Source of the DNA: Candidatus Methylacidiphilales bacterium
GTDB lineage: Bacteria; Pseudomonadota; Gammaproteobacteria; JASGCS01
Direction: 5' to 3'
Length of the DNA stretch: 64,000 nt
Assembly: GCA_030054035.1 (NCBI GenBank)
Contig: JASGCS010000001.1
Coordinates: forward strand, 85,515 to 149,514
Shown: one piece after another, positions 19,430 through 28,509 of the stretch
Layout: each line of letters starts with the position of its first letter
Numbering within the stretch: the stretch's first letter is position 1
Program-made: the position numbers and the translations under genes
The notes under the pieces: generated by a model
Databases searched by the model: none
What the model saw: only the letters and a program-made list of their open reading frames with translations
Told to the model about the DNA's origin: nothing

Positions 19430-19484
19430 TTCAAAATCTCTCAATGAATTTTATCCTAAGTTATGGCATAATAGTACTCAGTTT

Positions 19485-19844
19485 ATGAACCAATTTTTAA
19501 ATTCAATTTTAATTTTTTTATTTCCATTTTCAGTTAATGCAGAAAGTCCACCTGCTCAAGGCAGCGGAAGTATGATCCCGACTTTAATCTTTCCTCTGTT
19601 ATTGCTTTTAATTTTTTATTTTTTTTTAATCAGACCTCAAAATAAAAAAAATAAGGAATTAAATACTATGATCAGTAAATTGATAGTGGGTGATGAAGTT
19701 GTTACTATGACAGGAATGTATGGAATTATTACGTCAATTGACGGCCAAGTGGTAAAGTTAAAAATTTCTAAGGGTGTTGTAATCCAACTTCAAAAACATA
19801 CTATAATTAGCCCTCTCCCAAAAGGTACCGTAGATTTATCTTGA
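19485..19844 (+). CDS. yajC: Sec translocase accessory subunit YajC
   Basis: A 119-residue inner-membrane protein of the SecDF-YajC complex. A hydrophobic N-terminus resembling a signal (to about residue 20) is followed by a strong transmembrane segment ending LIRPQNKKNKEL, the YajC hallmark, and the conserved VGDEVVTMTGMYG with GVVIQLQKHTI. The frame is open further upstream into tgt, but the ATG at 19485 gives the normal YajC length and N-terminus. secD starts 12 bases later. Confidence 0.92.
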   Translation: MNQFLNSILIFLFPFSVNAESPPAQGSGSMIPTLIFPLLLLLIFYFFLIRPQNKKNKELNTMISKLIVGDEVVTMTGMYGIITSIDGQVVKLKISKGVVIQLQKHTIISPLPKGTVDLS

Positions 19845-19856
19845 TTGTTTTGAAAA

Positions 19857-21692
19857 ATGAAGACCAGTAATATTATTGGGAACACAAAAATTCCTATGGG
19901 AAAAAACTCAAATAATCCCTATGTTGTAGGCGGTGTGTTTCTAATAATTTTTTTCTTCACCATTTATTCTTTACCAAATTTATGGGAGGATAAACCATCT
20001 CTAATTATTACTTCTAAAGATGGTAGTGAGCTCACTAATTCTCACTCCTCAATCAAACAAATTCTAATTGAGAATAATCTAACTATTTCTAATGTAAAAC
20101 AAAATGACTCAGATCGTATTGTGTACCAATTCAATACGGTTAAAGAGCAAATAATCGCCAAAGAGTTAATCCTCCAAACCCACAAAGATATTTTTAATAT
20201 TTCTCTAACGTTATTATCAGACACTCCTGAATTTTTTGATAGCATAAAAGCAAAAAAAATGAAGCTTGGTTTGGACCTACAGGGTGGTGTGCACTTGCTT
20301 TTAAAAATTTCTTCTGACGAATTAGTGAGGCAATATCTTGGTTCGGTGCTAAGTGAAATCAGTCAATTGCTAATCGAAAATAATCTCAATGTTACTTCAA
20401 CTGAAATTATCAGTAATTCTTTATTTTTGTACGCTCAAACTATAGAGCAAGCTAACAATATTTTTAAGATTTTAAATAATAGTTTTGCGCAGGAAATATC
20501 CGTAAATATCCAAGCTCCAACCGCCAAAGGTATTCCTTTGCTTTTGCAAATAACTAATTCTCGTTTATCACAATTATTCAAAAATGCTATTGAGCAAAAT
20601 ATGAGGGCACTTAATAATAGGATAAATGAACTTGGTGTGACTGAACCAATAATTCAAAGGCAAGGAATTGATAAAATCCTCATTCAATTGCCTGGTTTAC
20701 AAGACACTGAAAGAGCTAAAAAAGTTCTTGGCTCGACGGCGAGTTTAGAATTTAGATTAGTTTCTTTGGATCAAAGTGGGCTGGTTTTCAAAGATAGAGA
20801 AAATCAATCTGTTTATTTGCAGCCACAGATAATTGTTTCAGGTGATAGTATTACTGATGCTGTGGCAACTATTGACAGCTCAACAGGTGAGCAGATCGTT
20901 TCGGTTAGATTGGATGCTAGAGGAGCCAGTAAAATGGAACAAGTTACAGCTCAAAATCTTCAAAAGCCAATGGCTGTGATTTTTAAAGAAAAAACATTTG
21001 AAGGTGCGCAAAAAAACACAGTGATTAGTACCGCAACCATCAGAGATGTTTTAAGTTCGCGATTTCAAATTTCAGGATTGACAAAAGAGGAATCAAAGGA
21101 ACTCGCGTTATACTTACGAAGCGGTTCGTTGCAGTCTCCTGTTGAAATTATCGAAGAAAAAACTATTGGCCCATCTTTAGGAACAAAAAACGTTGAGTCT
21201 GGGTTTCGATCTGCGCTAGTTGGCGTACTCCTGATCACTTTGTTTATGGTATTTTATTATCGATTTTTTGGTTTAATTGCTATAAGTTCGCTACTAGTTA
21301 ATTTTATAATGACAATTTCAATTCTATCTATTTTTGAAGCGACATTAACTTTACCTGGAATTGCTGGTATAGTGCTTAATTTAGGAATGGCTATTGATTC
21401 TAATATTCTTATTCATGAAAGAATAAAGGAAGAATTAAATGCCAAACGGAGTTTTCAAGACAGCATTTATTTTGGCTATAACCGCGTCTTTGTTACAATT
21501 CTAGACTCAAATTTAACCACTTTGATTGCAGTAATGTTTCTTTTTAGCCTTGGAAGCGGCCCAGTTAAGGGATTTGCGATTGTTATATCCGTTGGTGCTA
21601 TTGCAACAATATTTTGTGCAGTTACAGTTAGTAGAATTCTTGTAAATATGTTTTTTAATAAATTTAAAGATCTGCCTAAATGGGCTCTATAA
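19857..21692 (+). CDS. secD: Protein translocase subunit SecD
   Basis: A 611-residue membrane protein that uses proton motive force to assist late steps of Sec export. An N-terminal helix is followed by a large periplasmic part containing LGLDLQGGVHLLL, RINELGVTEPIIQRQG, LIQLPGLQD and QISGLTKEES, and by the C-terminal export domain with LGMAIDSNILIHERIKEE in TM4. The length is close to E. coli SecD (615). A downstream in-frame ATG (residue 14) is an alternative start. Confidence 0.97.
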   Translation: MKTSNIIGNTKIPMGKNSNNPYVVGGVFLIIFFFTIYSLPNLWEDKPSLIITSKDGSELTNSHSSIKQILIENNLTISNVKQNDSDRIVYQFNTVKEQIIAKELILQTHKDIFNISLTLLSDTPEFFDSIKAKKMKLGLDLQGGVHLLLKISSDELVRQYLGSVLSEISQLLIENNLNVTSTEIISNSLFLYAQTIEQANNIFKILNNSFAQEISVNIQAPTAKGIPLLLQITNSRLSQLFKNAIEQNMRALNNRINELGVTEPIIQRQGIDKILIQLPGLQDTERAKKVLGSTASLEFRLVSLDQSGLVFKDRENQSVYLQPQIIVSGDSITDAVATIDSSTGEQIVSVRLDARGASKMEQVTAQNLQKPMAVIFKEKTFEGAQKNTVISTATIRDVLSSRFQISGLTKEESKELALYLRSGSLQSPVEIIEEKTIGPSLGTKNVESGFRSALVGVLLITLFMVFYYRFFGLIAISSLLVNFIMTISILSIFEATLTLPGIAGIVLNLGMAIDSNILIHERIKEELNAKRSFQDSIYFGYNRVFVTILDSNLTTLIAVMFLFSLGSGPVKGFAIVISVGAIATIFCAVTVSRILVNMFFNKFKDLPKWAL

Positions 21693-21694
21693 AA

Positions 21695-22630
21695 ATGAAG
21701 CAAATTAATTTTTTTAAATTTTATATTATTTTAGTTGCCATTTCAACAATGGTGATTTTAGCTTCTTTTTCACTTATTATGATGGGAAAATTAAATTTAG
21801 GCATTGAATTTACTGGAGGGTATTTAATTGAGGTTTCTTCTGATTCTACAATAAATACTGATATTCTGAAAGAAAAAATTGAAAAAAGTGGCTTGGCTGT
21901 TTCTTCAATACAATATCTTGATGACACAAGACACGCTCAAATAAGGCTCTTTCCAGTCGATGACCCTCAAAAAAAATCCGATCAGTCTTCTGTGAATAAT
22001 TATGTTTTGAGCACTATGAGTAATATTATTCCAAATATTACAAAAAGTGAATTTATTGGCCCGTCTGTTGGGGAAACTTTAAAATTTAGTGGTTCGATCG
22101 CTTTCATAGCGTCTCTTGTATCGATATTGCTTTATCTTTTGTTACGGTTTAATCTCATATTGTCAATTAGTGCGATTATTTCTCTTCTCCACGACGCTTC
22201 CGTTGTGTTACTATTTTTTCTTCTAACTAAAAATACCTTTGATTTAAACGTCTTGGCGGCGATACTGGCAATTATGGGCTATTCTCTCAATGATAACATT
22301 GTCATTTATGATCGATTTAGATCAAATTGTCTAATCCATGAACATGAGTCCATTAAATCTATTTTTAATCTTTCAATAAATCAAATGTTAAAAAGAACTA
22401 TACTAACTTCTGGAGTAACCATGCTCTCAGTGCTTTCATTGTATTTTATTGGCGGAGTCTCACTAAAAGAATTTTCGCTTGCTTTAATTGTAGGAATTAT
22501 TACTGGAACATACTCAACAATTTATATTGCAAGTGGGCTTGCTATTTTATTTGGTGCACAGCGAATTGTCTCTAACGCCTCCACCCAAAATGAAGACAAC
22601 GATTATTATCTAAAGAAGTTCTCTAAGTAG
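21695..22630 (+). CDS. secF: Protein translocase subunit SecF
   Basis: A 311-residue partner of SecD with six membrane segments. The motifs LGIEFTGGYLIEV, FIGPSVGETL and the TM4 region MGYSLNDNIVIYDRFR are intact. I chose the ATG two bases after the secD stop rather than an in-frame ATG inside secD, because it gives the usual N-terminus. Its 3' end overlaps the SuhB-like gene on the other strand by 21 bases. Confidence 0.96.
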   Translation: MKQINFFKFYIILVAISTMVILASFSLIMMGKLNLGIEFTGGYLIEVSSDSTINTDILKEKIEKSGLAVSSIQYLDDTRHAQIRLFPVDDPQKKSDQSSVNNYVLSTMSNIIPNITKSEFIGPSVGETLKFSGSIAFIASLVSILLYLLLRFNLILSISAIISLLHDASVVLLFFLLTKNTFDLNVLAAILAIMGYSLNDNIVIYDRFRSNCLIHEHESIKSIFNLSINQMLKRTILTSGVTMLSVLSLYFIGGVSLKEFSLALIVGIITGTYSTIYIASGLAILFGAQRIVSNASTQNEDNDYYLKKFSK

Positions 22631-23362
22631 GATATCTTGATTGGACACCAGGAAGTCTACTGCTTGAAAGTGTCCCCCTATAATATACTCCACACTGTTA
22701 AGTGGTGATTTTATGGTCTTTATACTTCCTCCGGCTTCAAGTATTAATAAAGATAAACTGTCATGTAATGGGTTTGATAAAGGTATTAATAAAGCATCTA
22801 CCCTAGACATCGCTACTAGTCCGTAAAGAATTTGAAAGTTACCAAATACACGAGGGGTGTATTTATTATTGTTTAAGTTAAATGCTTTAATACTTTCAAA
22901 ATCACAACCAACCGTGTAATGAATTTTATCAACGGATTGCTTGCATCTAATTCTCCTTTGTTCGTAGTAGCTCCCAGATCCTTTAATTGCATAATAAAGC
23001 ACATTATTAAAAACTTCCAATAAAACAACACCTTGAGTGACTCCATTTTTTTTCCAAGCAACACTTATCGTGTAGGGGTATTGATATCGAATATAATTTT
23101 TTACTCCATCAAATGCAAAAATATACCATGATAACTCCAAAGCCCCATCGTTTTTTTCATATTCTTTATAAACAGACATCGAAGGATATGATTTTTGAAG
23201 TAGCTCAACAAAAATGCTGTGGATTTTGGAATTAATCTTGTCTTCAAAATCTTCAGTAATTTCAGGTAATTTAGAATGTATTTTCCGTAAAACTTCCCCA
23301 ACTGATACGCAAGATTTTTTAGCTACTTCAGCAAGAGCTTCGTTATTAAAACTTTCAGTCAT
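22610..23362 (-). CDS. SuhB/inositol-monophosphatase-like protein with an eroded metal site
   Basis: A 250-residue protein with the inositol monophosphatase fold signature, but the core motif usually written DPLDGT reads FAFDGV (82-87). The first Asp (human D90 equivalent) is Phe82 and the Thr is Val87. The equivalents of E70 (Glu67), D93 (Asp85) and D220 (Asp201 in LHDSLSLLILEAGG) appear kept. Activity is doubtful. In E. coli SuhB acts with NusA in rRNA antitermination independently of catalysis, so a structural role is possible. suhB often lies next to isc genes with trmJ, iscR and iscS between; these three are missing here. Confidence 0.75.
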   Translation of the reverse strand: MTESFNNEALAEVAKKSCVSVGEVLRKIHSKLPEITEDFEDKINSKIHSIFVELLQKSYPSMSVYKEYEKNDGALELSWYIFAFDGVKNYIRYQYPYTISVAWKKNGVTQGVVLLEVFNNVLYYAIKGSGSYYEQRRIRCKQSVDKIHYTVGCDFESIKAFNLNNNKYTPRVFGNFQILYGLVAMSRVDALLIPLSNPLHDSLSLLILEAGGSIKTIKSPLNSVEYIIGGHFQAVDFLVSNQDILLRELL

Positions 23363-23396
23363 TTATTTTGTCATTTAAGTGAATTTATGTATGTTG

Positions 23397-23405
23397 TGCT
23401 ATAAT
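23397..23405 (+). promoter_or_regulatory. Predicted extended -10 promoter of the isc operon
   Basis: TGCTATAAT is a perfect extended -10 box located 26 bases before the iscU ATG, followed by an AAGGAG Shine-Dalgarno. No good -35 is visible, as is common for extended -10 promoters. IscR, the usual repressor of isc genes, is not encoded at this locus, and I saw no clear IscR site. Confidence 0.55.
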
Positions 23406-23431
23406 CATAATCTAAGGAGATATACAATTAT

Positions 23432-23824
23432 ATGGCATATTCAGAAAAAGTACTTGAGCATTATTCAAATCCTAAAAATGTAGGTTCACTTTCAAAAGAT
23501 GATTCAAATGTTGGAACTGGTTTGGTCGGTGCACCAGCCTGTGGGGATGTTATGAAATTGCAGATCAAAGTTAATGAACTGGGAATTATTGAAGATGCAA
23601 AATTTAAAACTTATGGTTGCGGCTCAGCTATTGCATCTTCGTCACTAGTTACACAAATGTTACTTGGAAAAAATATTTCCGAAGCACAGCAAATTAAAAA
23701 TTCTGATATTGCGGAAGAGCTTTTACTTCCACCAGTTAAAATACATTGCTCTGTACTTGCTGAAGAGGCGATTAAATCTGCTATTAAAGATTTATTGTCA
23801 AAGAAAAAAAATGCATCTAACTGA
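23432..23824 (+). CDS. iscU: Iron-sulfur cluster scaffold protein IscU
   Basis: A 130-residue scaffold on which 2Fe-2S clusters are built. The three ligand cysteines are in GAPACGDVMKLQ, YGCGSAIASSS and KIHCSVLAEEAIK. The LPPVK motif recognised by HscA is intact in LLLPPVKIHC. It has a strong Shine-Dalgarno (AAGGAG). It starts the cluster iscU-iscA-hscB-hscA-fdx-iscX. The cysteine desulfurase gene iscS, normally just upstream, is absent and must be elsewhere or replaced. Confidence 0.97.
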   Translation: MAYSEKVLEHYSNPKNVGSLSKDDSNVGTGLVGAPACGDVMKLQIKVNELGIIEDAKFKTYGCGSAIASSSLVTQMLLGKNISEAQQIKNSDIAEELLLPPVKIHCSVLAEEAIKSAIKDLLSKKKNASN

Positions 23825-24128
23825 ATCTGCTGTAAAACATATAAAAAAACAATTAATTACAAGAGGTAGAGGGATCGGTATGAGAGTTGGTTTGCTTTCT
23901 TCAGGATGCTCTGGTTATGAATACTCCTTTGAGTTTTTAGACTCAATTCAAGCAGGTGAAACAATAGAAATGCACCAAGACTTAACATTGGCAATTCCTA
24001 ATAATTTTTTTACTCAACTAAATGATCTTACAATTGATTTCGTAACAGAGGGGTTGCAGAGTGGGTTAGTGATCCAAAACCCAAATGAAAAAATAAAATG
24101 TGGATGTGGAAAAAGTGTTGGTTTCTAG
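23811..24128 (+). CDS. iscA: Iron-sulfur carrier protein IscA
   Basis: A 105-residue A-type carrier. The three conserved cysteines are in SSGCSGYEYSFEF and KCGCGKSVGF. I start it at the ATG that overlaps the last 14 bases of iscU, since this gives the normal N-terminus (HLTESAVKHIKKQL); the frame extends further upstream only as a shadow of iscU. It delivers clusters to apo-proteins. Confidence 0.94.
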   Translation: MHLTESAVKHIKKQLITRGRGIGMRVGLLSSGCSGYEYSFEFLDSIQAGETIEMHQDLTLAIPNNFFTQLNDLTIDFVTEGLQSGLVIQNPNEKIKCGCGKSVGF

Positions 24129-24155
24129 TCATCAGTATCCTGGAATTGCTTTTAT

Positions 24156-24611
24156 ATGCCAACCAAAAATTATTTCAGTATATTGCAACTTGATATTAGA
24201 TGCGATTTAGATAGAAAAACTCTAGACTCCCATCTAATTACCTTACTTGACTCTACTCAGAATAATAAAGAAGAAATTCTTGAAGCGTATTCTGTACTTA
24301 AAGATAAATACGAAAGATACAAACACATTGTGTTTTTACTTAATCCAAATACTGATATGTCCATGGAAAAGCACTCTGTTTCAGTAGTGTTACAAGCTTC
24401 ACAATGGTATGAAGAACTTGAAAATGTTTCAAATAAAAATGCCCTCGCTCAACTAATTGAAAAATATGAATTCATCCATGATGAATGTTATGAAAAAATT
24501 AAGCAAAATAATTTTTCAGAAGATTGTGTGAATTACTTGGTTAAGTTAAACTATTTAAGACGATTTTTACAATACAGTAAAGAAAAATTTCTTATCGCGT
24601 CTAGTCAGTAA
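24156..24611 (+). CDS. hscB: HscB-like co-chaperone lacking the HPD motif
   Basis: A 151-residue protein at the hscB position. The N-terminal NYFSILQLDIRCDLD and the ILEAYSVLKDKYERYKHIVFLL segment match the HscB J-domain, and residues about 75-145 match the helical IscU-binding domain. The HPD tripeptide that triggers Hsp70 ATP hydrolysis is absent from the whole protein. The J-domain is about 20 residues shorter than usual between helix II and helix III, as if the loop had been deleted. It may still bring IscU to HscA. hscA begins 5 bases later. Confidence 0.8.
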   Translation: MPTKNYFSILQLDIRCDLDRKTLDSHLITLLDSTQNNKEEILEAYSVLKDKYERYKHIVFLLNPNTDMSMEKHSVSVVLQASQWYEELENVSNKNALAQLIEKYEFIHDECYEKIKQNNFSEDCVNYLVKLNYLRRFLQYSKEKFLIASSQ

Positions 24612-24616
24612 ACATA

Positions 24617-26425
24617 ATGCCCACATTTATTCAAATTAAAGATTCTAGTAAAGAAAAAAATATAGACCAAGTTATTTTTGGAATCGACTTAGGCACTTCA
24701 CAATGCGTAGTTTCTTGGTATCAAAACGGTGAGTTTAATTTTGTTTTGGATGAAAATGGCTCACGTACAATACCTTCGTTGCTAATATTTGACACTGACG
24801 CAAATTTAATTATAAGTCAGGAAAATAAAAATTCAGAGAACTCTACATCTATAATATCTACTAAGCGATTACTCTCGCTTACTCAAGATGAATATAATCA
24901 ATTGAAAGATAAGTTACCGTATTCCACCTCCTTTGAAAGTGAGTTAGGAGTGGTGATTCATTTGGGCCAGCAACGTATTTTACCTTCAAGTTGCGCGCAG
25001 TTTCTGTTGACCTATTTAAAAAATTTAACTATCAGTACAAAGAAATTTCAACAAGAAAAACTTAGATGCGTGATCACTGTTCCGGCATGGTTTAATGAAT
25101 TACAAAGAAGATTGATAAGGCACGCTGCAATTCTTTCGGATTGGGAAGTCTTGGGATTAATAAGTGAGCCTACTGCTGCCGCGTTATCTTATTTTCATAA
25201 TAATCCTAAAGATGGAGTCTATTTGATTATTGACTGCGGTGGAGGGACAACAGATATTTCCGTGGTTAGACAATCAAATACCACCTCTTTAGTAGTTTAT
25301 TCTAAAGGAAATAATCAGTTAGGAGGCGATGATATAGATTCGTGTCTGTATAATTATATCCATAACTCAAAAAACCCAACTCAAAATATCGATCATGTTA
25401 CTTTGTTAGAAATTAAAAAAATTAAAGAACAATTTACTCCATTGACAAAAATAGAAGTTACTTCACGTGAGGATGGATCGAAAATTAAAATTGACTTCCC
25501 ATTATTTAGTCAAATTGTTCGGCCTTTTATAGATTCATTTACTGAACTTTTAAATCAAGTTATTGATGAATTACATGAACTTGAAATTAATCCTGATGTT
25601 GTTATTCTTACCGGAGGCACATGTCAATCTCCAATTATTGAGCCAATTATAAGAGGGAAGTTTCCAATTCTCGAAATTTTTAACCACAATCCTTTGACTG
25701 CAGTTTCACAGGGCGCTACGCTACACGGTAATTACTTGTTAGGAACTGGCCAAGTTCGATCTAAACTTATTGATACATTGCCATTTTCAGTAGGTGTTGA
25801 AACCTATGGAGGGGTTATGGAGAAAATTATCCCTCGCCTAACGGTACTTCCCGCAAAATGTACCCGAGATTTCACTACGTGGTCTGATAATCAAAGTGGC
25901 ATGGTTTTTACTTTATACCAAGGTGAGCAGGAGCAAGTTACTTTGAATCGATGTTTAGGTGCATTTACGCTTTCAAAATTAACTAAAACATTTGCTGGTT
26001 TGATTAGAGTACGATTTGAATTACAAATAGATTCCGACGGAATTATTACTGCCAAAGCAACCGAACATAATAAAGCAAATTCTGTAGCCTACGATGTTCA
26101 AGTGGATCGCTCTATTTCTCAAACAGAGCAAGTATCAAATGATTGTGAATTTGTTCAAATTACCAATGCACGTTTAAATGCTTACCGTATTCTTCACCAT
26201 ATTAAACAACTATCCGAATTACGACCTCTCCCCAGTGAAATTAAGTTACAAGTTCAATCGTTAAATAGCAGCTTGCAGAATTCTAATTTCGAAACTCTTC
26301 TCGCTTCAATTTCTAAATTAGAAGAAATCTCAAAAAACTACGTATCTGATGTGCTTTCTGATACGTTACATAACACCATGGTCGGTAAGCAAATTAACAA
26401 TATTAGCAATAAATATAATGAATAG
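24617..26425 (+). CDS. hscA: Hsp70-type chaperone HscA
   Basis: A 602-residue Hsp70 specialised for iron-sulfur transfer from IscU. ATPase motifs are present: FGIDLGTSQCVVSW, VPAWFNELQRR, SEPTAAALSY, IDCGGGTTDISVV and VILTGGTCQSP. The substrate domain is recognisable, but the linker and its start are diverged (KIIPRLTVLP where 'IIPRNTTIP' is typical). Its co-chaperone HscB lacks HPD, so the ATPase cycle here may be driven differently. fdx overlaps its last 8 bases. Confidence 0.93.
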   Translation: MPTFIQIKDSSKEKNIDQVIFGIDLGTSQCVVSWYQNGEFNFVLDENGSRTIPSLLIFDTDANLIISQENKNSENSTSIISTKRLLSLTQDEYNQLKDKLPYSTSFESELGVVIHLGQQRILPSSCAQFLLTYLKNLTISTKKFQQEKLRCVITVPAWFNELQRRLIRHAAILSDWEVLGLISEPTAAALSYFHNNPKDGVYLIIDCGGGTTDISVVRQSNTTSLVVYSKGNNQLGGDDIDSCLYNYIHNSKNPTQNIDHVTLLEIKKIKEQFTPLTKIEVTSREDGSKIKIDFPLFSQIVRPFIDSFTELLNQVIDELHELEINPDVVILTGGTCQSPIIEPIIRGKFPILEIFNHNPLTAVSQGATLHGNYLLGTGQVRSKLIDTLPFSVGVETYGGVMEKIIPRLTVLPAKCTRDFTTWSDNQSGMVFTLYQGEQEQVTLNRCLGAFTLSKLTKTFAGLIRVRFELQIDSDGIITAKATEHNKANSVAYDVQVDRSISQTEQVSNDCEFVQITNARLNAYRILHHIKQLSELRPLPSEIKLQVQSLNSSLQNSNFETLLASISKLEEISKNYVSDVLSDTLHNTMVGKQINNISNKYNE

Positions 26426-26759
26426 AATCTCAATATTACCTCATCCAGTATATTGTCCTCAGGGTATTGATATAAATCAACCGAGTACAAACTCATCATT
26501 ATTGGATATATCACTTTCCCATGGAATTAAAATTGAACATGCGTGTGAAAAAGTATGTGCTTGCACTACTTGCCATGTCTTTATTAGAGAGGGTCTCCAC
26601 TTATTTTCCCCACCAACAGATCTTGAAGATGATATGCTCGATCGAGCTTGGGGGCTTGAGTCAGTATCTAGATTAAGCTGCCAAGCAATTTATACTGGTG
26701 GATCTATAATAGTTGAAATTCCAAAATACTCTATCAATCACGCCCAGGAAAATAAATAA
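26418..26759 (+). CDS. fdx: Isc-type 2Fe-2S ferredoxin
   Basis: A 113-residue adrenodoxin-type ferredoxin. The cluster ligands are in HACEKVCACTTCHV plus a later cysteine in SRLSCQAIY. The motif EDDMLDRAWGL and the C-terminal IIVEIPKY are typical. It supplies electrons for cluster assembly on IscU. The ATG chosen overlaps the end of hscA; an upstream in-frame extension is a shadow of hscA. Confidence 0.95.
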   Translation: MNRISILPHPVYCPQGIDINQPSTNSSLLDISLSHGIKIEHACEKVCACTTCHVFIREGLHLFSPPTDLEDDMLDRAWGLESVSRLSCQAIYTGGSIIVEIPKYSINHAQENK

Positions 26760-26762
26760 ATC

Positions 26763-26975
26763 ATGGAAAATAAAAAAATATATTGGTCAGATATCTACGA
26801 AATTGTTGATTACTTAGAACAAGCACATACTGAGCAAGATCCTCGTACTGTGCTCTTTGCCACGTTATATGGTTGGATTATTTCAATTCCTAACTTTGCA
26901 GATGACCCCAAAAAGTGCAATGAAAAAATTTTAGAAAGAATTCAACAGACATGGTGTGATGAGCGAGGTGGTTAG
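26763..26975 (+). CDS. iscX: IscX, small Isc-associated protein
   Basis: A 70-residue acidic helical protein that binds IscS and frataxin-type surfaces and is the usual last gene of isc operons. YWSDIYEIVDYL, DPRTVLFATLYGWI, NFADDP and NEKILERIQQTWCDE match the family. It starts 3 bases after fdx. Confidence 0.93.
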   Translation: MENKKIYWSDIYEIVDYLEQAHTEQDPRTVLFATLYGWIISIPNFADDPKKCNEKILERIQQTWCDERGG

Positions 26976-26999
26976 AGTATAATAAAGTTGTATAATCAT

Positions 27000-27425
27000 A
27001 TGAAAACTAGAACTCTTGCAATTTTGAAACCTGATGCGGTACGTAAAAAACATATCGGTGATATTCTCGCTATTATTGAGAAAAATAACTTTCAAATTAC
27101 TGCATTAAAAATGCTACATTTGTCAAAACCTGAAGCTGAAGGTTTTTACCAAGAGCACGAAAAAAGACCATTTTTTACAGATTTAGTTAAATTTATGATT
27201 AGTGGCTCAATAGTTGTTATGGTAATAGAAGGTGAGAGTGCCTTTTCAAGATTTAGAAACTTAATTGGTGCTACTAATCCCAAAGAAGCTGAACCAAATA
27301 CCATCCGATCTATGTTTGCAACTTCAATTGATGAAAATGCAATTCATGGCTCAGATTCAGAACAAAGTGCTTCGAGAGAAATTTGTTATTTTTTTAAAGA
27401 ACATGAACTCGACTCAAGTTCCTAA
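27000..27425 (+). CDS. ndk: Nucleoside diphosphate kinase
   Basis: A 141-residue enzyme that transfers phosphate between nucleoside tri- and diphosphates. The catalytic histidine is in [12 protein letters not shown]; the N-terminal [12 protein letters not shown] and [14 protein letters not shown] are typical. I use the ATG at 27000 rather than an upstream in-frame TTG. Its end overlaps rlmN by 23 bases. Confidence 0.97.
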   Translation: MKTRTLAILKPDAVRKKHIGDILAIIEKNNFQITALKMLHLSKPEAEGFYQEHEKRPFFTDLVKFMISGSIVVMVIEGESAFSRFRNLIGATNPKEAEPNTIRSMFATSIDENAIHGSDSEQSASREICYFFKEHELDSSS

Positions 27426-28509
27426 CATTATTGGGTTAACTAAGTCTGACCTTGAATGTAAGCTTTTTGAATTAAATCTACCGAATTATAGAATTACCCA
27501 AATTTTAAGTTGGCTATATCAATTGAGAGTGGGTAGTTTTATTGATATGGTAAATTTACCATTGTCTCTAAGAAAGTACCTTGAACAAAATTTCAAAATT
27601 AAATGGATTGAACCAGTAAATGAATTTTTATCTGTCGACGGAACAGTAAAATGGATTTTTAATTTGGATTGTCATAATGTTATTGAGACAGTGTATATTC
27701 CTGAGATTTCTCGCTCAACACTATGCGTTTCTTCCCAAATCGGCTGTGTTCTTAATTGCTCTTTTTGTGCTACAGGCAGAATGGGTTTTAATAGAAACCT
27801 GCAAACTGATGAAATATTATCACAAGTACATTATGCAATAAATAGAATTTATAAAATTCACAAACGAAAAATTACAAACATAGTTTTTATGGGGATGGGC
27901 GAGCCCTTATCTAACACAAATTCAGTGTTTTCAACTATTGAGCTTTTATTACATCCAAATGCTTATGGTATCTCAAAGAGAAAAATAACCGTCTCAACCG
28001 CAGGAATTGTGCCAAAAATTGAACTTTTTGCCGAAAGTAAACTTGGTGTTTCTTTAGCGCTTTCTTTACATGCTCCAAACGATACCTTACGTAATTCACT
28101 AGTACCACTCAATAAAAAATACCCCATCAAACAAACACTCGAATCATGTTTTCTTTATCTTGCTAAAACGAATTCAGAAACCTTAACAATTGAGTATACT
28201 ATGATTGATCAAGTCAATGATTCGGAAGATCTTGCGTGTCAATTAGCGAAGTTATTAAAAAATAAGCCAGTGAAGATAAATTTGATTCCATTTAATACAT
28301 TTGATGGTTCAGGTTATAATACTAGCAATGAAGAGACAACTTTACGATTTGCTAAAATTCTTAAAGATCATGGACTTTTTACAACTATCAGGAAGAATAG
28401 AGGGCGCGATATATCGGCCGCGTGTGGCCAGCTTGCCAATAAAATTGTGGATTTAAGTAATAGGCAAATTAAATTTATCAAACCTACTAATGGATTAATG
28501 GCTCTATGA
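27403..28509 (+). CDS. rlmN: 23S rRNA/tRNA adenine-C2 methyltransferase RlmN
   Basis: A 368-residue radical SAM enzyme that methylates A2503 of 23S rRNA and A37 of some tRNAs. The radical SAM cluster motif is CVLNCSFC after [15 protein letters not shown] and [11 protein letters not shown] are conserved, and the second catalytic cysteine is in SAACGQL. The start is the ATG inside the end of ndk, which keeps the N-terminal helix intact. It overlaps the pilF-like gene by 4 bases. Confidence 0.96.
   Translation: MNSTQVPNIIGLTKSDLECKLFELNLPNYRITQILSWLYQLRVGSFIDMVNLPLSLRKYLEQNFKIKWIEPVNEFLSVDGTVKWIFNLDCHNVIETVYIPEISRSTLCVSSQIGCVLNCSFCATGRMGFNRNLQTDEILSQVHYAINRIYKIHKRKITNIVFMGMGEPLSNTNSVFSTIELLLHPNAYGISKRKITVSTAGIVPKIELFAESKLGVSLALSLHAPNDTLRNSLVPLNKKYPIKQTLESCFLYLAKTNSETLTIEYTMIDQVNDSEDLACQLAKLLKNKPVKINLIPFNTFDGSGYNTSNEETTLRFAKILKDHGLFTTIRKNRGRDISAACGQLANKIVDLSNRQIKFIKPTNGLMAL

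Noticed and set aside
19350..19484. Longer yajC starting inside tgt
   Set aside because: The extra residues do not match YajC and are a reading-frame shadow of tgt; the ATG at 19485 gives a normal protein.
23664..23810. Longer iscA starting inside iscU
   Set aside because: The added part is basic and unlike IscA; it is an out-of-frame reading of iscU.
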